A DNA stretch of 64,000 nt from UMGS172 sp045578845. GTDB taxonomy: Bacteria; Bacillota; Clostridia; Oscillospirales; Acutalibacteraceae. Under the pieces are notes generated by a model, which searched no databases, was not told where the DNA came from, and saw only the letters and a program-made list of their open reading frames with translations. The DNA lies in contig JAZNLA010000004.1 in NCBI GenBank assembly GCA_045578845.1, positions 62,001 through 126,000 on the forward strand, read 5' to 3'. This document shows positions 62,153-64,000 of this stretch, piece after piece (position 1 is the stretch's first letter; each line of letters opens with the position of its first letter). The translations under genes and the position numbers were made by a program.

Positions 62153-64000
62153 ATGAGATCGAAAGATAACATCAGATATGTTAAAGGTGTCGGCGAAAAA
62201 CGAGCCGAGTTGTTCAAACAACTCGGCATAGTTTCCGTCGGCACTCTTTTGCGTTTATATCCGCGGAGTTACCGTGACCGCTCCAAACCTTTAACCTTTA
62301 AAGAGGCACCTTTTGACCGTTCGTGTTGTGTGAAAGCAACCGTAATAAGTGAGGTAAAATCCATTTTCGTCAGGTCAAAAATGATGCTTTATAAATTTAA
62401 TGTTACCGACGGCAAAGATATAGCGGAAATAACACTTTTTAATGTAAAATATGTTGCCGAAAAAATAAAGGTCGGACAAACCTATTTATTTTTTGGGCAG
62501 GTAAACAGAACACTTTTTTCGTGCGAAATGTCCTCCCCCGACATTTACCCCGAAAGCGAGCAAACCATTATGCCTATTTATCCGCAAACTTCAGGACTAA
62601 GGTCATCTGTTATATCAAATGCAGTAAAATCAGTATTAAACGATTTTGAACCCTTAGACCCGCTACCCGAAAGTCTAAGGCAACAATTTAATCTTTGCGA
62701 CCTTAAAACAGCACTAAATGGTATTCACTTTCCTAAAAACTTCACAGATATTGAAACCGCACGTAAACGCCTTGTTTTTGAAGAACTGTTTTTTTTACAA
62801 CTTGGCATACTCTTACAAAAAAACGGCAGAGAAAGTTCTACCGATGTTAAAATAAGCGGTGACTCTTTAAATGAATTTATATCACTTCTGCCCTTCACAT
62901 TAACCGACGCTCAAATGCGTGCGATAAGTGAATGCTTACGTGATATGAATTCGGGTAAACCCATGAGCCGAATTGTTCAAGGTGACGTAGGCTCAGGTAA
63001 AACCATGGTTGCAGCGGCACTTATGTTTGCAGCGGCAAAGAACGGTTATCAAAGTGTTATGATGGCACCGACCGAAGTTTTGGCGGCACAGCATTTTAAA
63101 AACTTTGAACAACTTTTCGGTAATATAGGAATAAAGGTCGCCCTGCTTACGGGTTCGCTAACAAAAACTCAAAAAGTCAAGGTCAAAACCGCACTTCAAA
63201 ACGGTGAAATTCAAATACTTATCGGCACCCATGCCGTGATTGAAGATGACGTTATTTTTAATAATTTAGGACTTGTTATAACCGACGAGCAACACCGTTT
63301 CGGAGTTGAGCAACGCACAACGCTTGCCACTAAAGGCAGTAATCCGCATATGCTCGTAATGTCAGCAACCCCTATTCCCCGCACCATGTCACTGATTTTC
63401 TACGGCGATTTGGATATTTCTGTAATTGATACTTTGCCAAGCGGAAGACAACCTATTGAAAGTTATGTGATTGACCCAAGTATTCGTCAAAGGGCATATA
63501 AATACATAAAAAATCACCTTGACGAAGGCCGTCAAGGCTACATTGTGTGTCCCATGGTCGAAGAAAACGAAACGGTTGCACTTGCTTCGGCAAAGGAATA
63601 TTTTGAAACCTTAAGTAAAGAAGATTTCAAAAATTACAAATTAGGACTTTTGCACGGAAAAATGAAACCAAAAGAAAAAGACGCAGTTATAAAATCATTT
63701 GCAAAAGGTGAAATTCAACTGCTTATCGCAACCACAGTAATTGAGGTCGGCATAGATGTGCCAAACGCCGTTATTATGTTAATTGAAAACGCCGAGCGTT
63801 TCGGATTGTCGCAGTTGCACCAACTTCGCGGCAGAATAGGACGAGGCAAACACCGTTCTACCTGTATTTTCTTAACAAGCCATTCAAAGAACGATGCAGG
63901 ACATAGGCTCAAATTTATGTGCAGTACCACCGACGGCTTTAAGATTGCCGACGAAGATTTAAGACTTAGAGGACCCGGTGACTTTTTAGGCAAACGCCAA
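62153..64000 (+). CDS. recG: ATP-dependent DNA helicase RecG (3' part missing)
   Basis: RecG remodels stalled forks and branched DNA. The 616 residues within the window contain the N-terminal wedge/OB domain with VKGVGEKRAELF, the helicase motifs VQGDVGSGKT (Walker A), ITDEQHRFGV (DEQH box), SATPIPRTMS, and the C-terminal lobe with ATTVIEVGIDVPNA and QLRGRIGRG. The gene runs off the window, which should leave only the last 60 or so residues outside. The ATG lies 1 bp after the fakA stop, and fakA-recG is a conserved Firmicutes pair. Confidence 0.97.
   Translation, partial: MRSKDNIRYVKGVGEKRAELFKQLGIVSVGTLLRLYPRSYRDRSKPLTFKEAPFDRSCCVKATVISEVKSIFVRSKMMLYKFNVTDGKDIAEITLFNVKYVAEKIKVGQTYLFFGQVNRTLFSCEMSSPDIYPESEQTIMPIYPQTSGLRSSVISNAVKSVLNDFEPLDPLPESLRQQFNLCDLKTALNGIHFPKNFTDIETARKRLVFEELFFLQLGILLQKNGRESSTDVKISGDSLNEFISLLPFTLTDAQMRAISECLRDMNSGKPMSRIVQGDVGSGKTMVAAALMFAAAKNGYQSVMMAPTEVLAAQHFKNFEQLFGNIGIKVALLTGSLTKTQKVKVKTALQNGEIQILIGTHAVIEDDVIFNNLGLVITDEQHRFGVEQRTTLATKGSNPHMLVMSATPIPRTMSLIFYGDLDISVIDTLPSGRQPIESYVIDPSIRQRAYKYIKNHLDEGRQGYIVCPMVEENETVALASAKEYFETLSKEDFKNYKLGLLHGKMKPKEKDAVIKSFAKGEIQLLIATTVIEVGIDVPNAVIMLIENAERFGLSQLHQLRGRIGRGKHRSTCIFLTSHSKNDAGHRLKFMCSTTDGFKIADEDLRLRGPGDFLGKRQ

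Overview
The window is 64 kb of AT-rich chromosomal DNA with the housekeeping gene content of a Gram-positive anaerobe of the class Clostridia, most likely a gut Oscillospiraceae/Ruminococcaceae-type bacterium. The grounds are the gene families (ClpC/McsA/McsB/CtsR, SigI/RsgI, YqeG, YmdB, DUF1934, CD1247-type zinc-ribbon protein, methylerythritol-phosphate isoprenoid genes), strong AGGAGG-type ribosome binding sites and sigma-A promoters of TTGACA/TATAAT type. This is inference from gene content; no 16S rRNA or other marker RNA is present.

Layout. 1-8.6 kb (minus strand): the 5' part of a CdaR/PucR-like regulator, a sugar-ABC ATPase (ugpC), then rsuA, a DUF4830 protein, ispF, ispD, a CD1247-type protein, efp, pepP, aroQ, an AP endonuclease, yqeG and rpsU. 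8.7-26.2 kb (minus strand): fifteen tightly packed, often overlapping genes that look like one supra-operon: an SpoU methyltransferase, dprA, topA, trmFO, plsX, rnc, an Elp3-like radical SAM protein, smc, ftsY, rdgB, yhbY, nadD, yqeK, rsfS, leuS. 26.3-33.6 kb: an EF-G-like GTPase, an XRE membrane regulator, an accessory patch with two leucine-rich-repeat genes and broken fragments, rlmD, and a DUF378 gene. 33.6-43.9 kb (minus strand): ygiQ, ftsK, tepA, an unknown gene, and the CtsR-controlled clpC-mcsB-mcsA-ctsR operon. 44.0-48.6 kb (plus strand): a tiny Cys-rich protein, alr and lacZ, then a convergent neurotransmitter:sodium-symporter-type transporter. 50.2-53.6 kb (plus strand): sigI, rsgI, a PepSY lipoprotein, a LUD protein. 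53.6-57.4 kb (minus strand): an esterase, argS, DUF1934, murI. 57.6-64 kb (plus strand): ymdB, an oligopeptide-type binding lipoprotein, an Asp23/Gls24 protein, a FakA-like DAK2 protein and the first 616 codons of recG.

Most of the window is ordinary core genome. Two areas stand out. First, the SigI locus: the anti-sigma factor RsgI ends in 45 consecutive aspartates, and the next gene encodes a lipoprotein that repeats the RsgI extracellular Asn-Pro module in front of two PepSY domains. Both transcription units carry the same ACCCC-N19-CGTA motif at the same spacing, so they look like one self-regulated envelope-sensing circuit. Second, the 29.5-31.9 kb patch: the C-terminal tail of RlmD occurs three times, once intact on RlmD, once nearly complete but frameshifted behind a coiled-coil fragment, and once as a short scar abutting a leucine-rich-repeat gene. 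This suggests a recombining tail module with cassette-like LRR genes inserted behind rlmD. There are no rRNA genes, convincing tRNA genes, CRISPR arrays or insertion sequences in the window.
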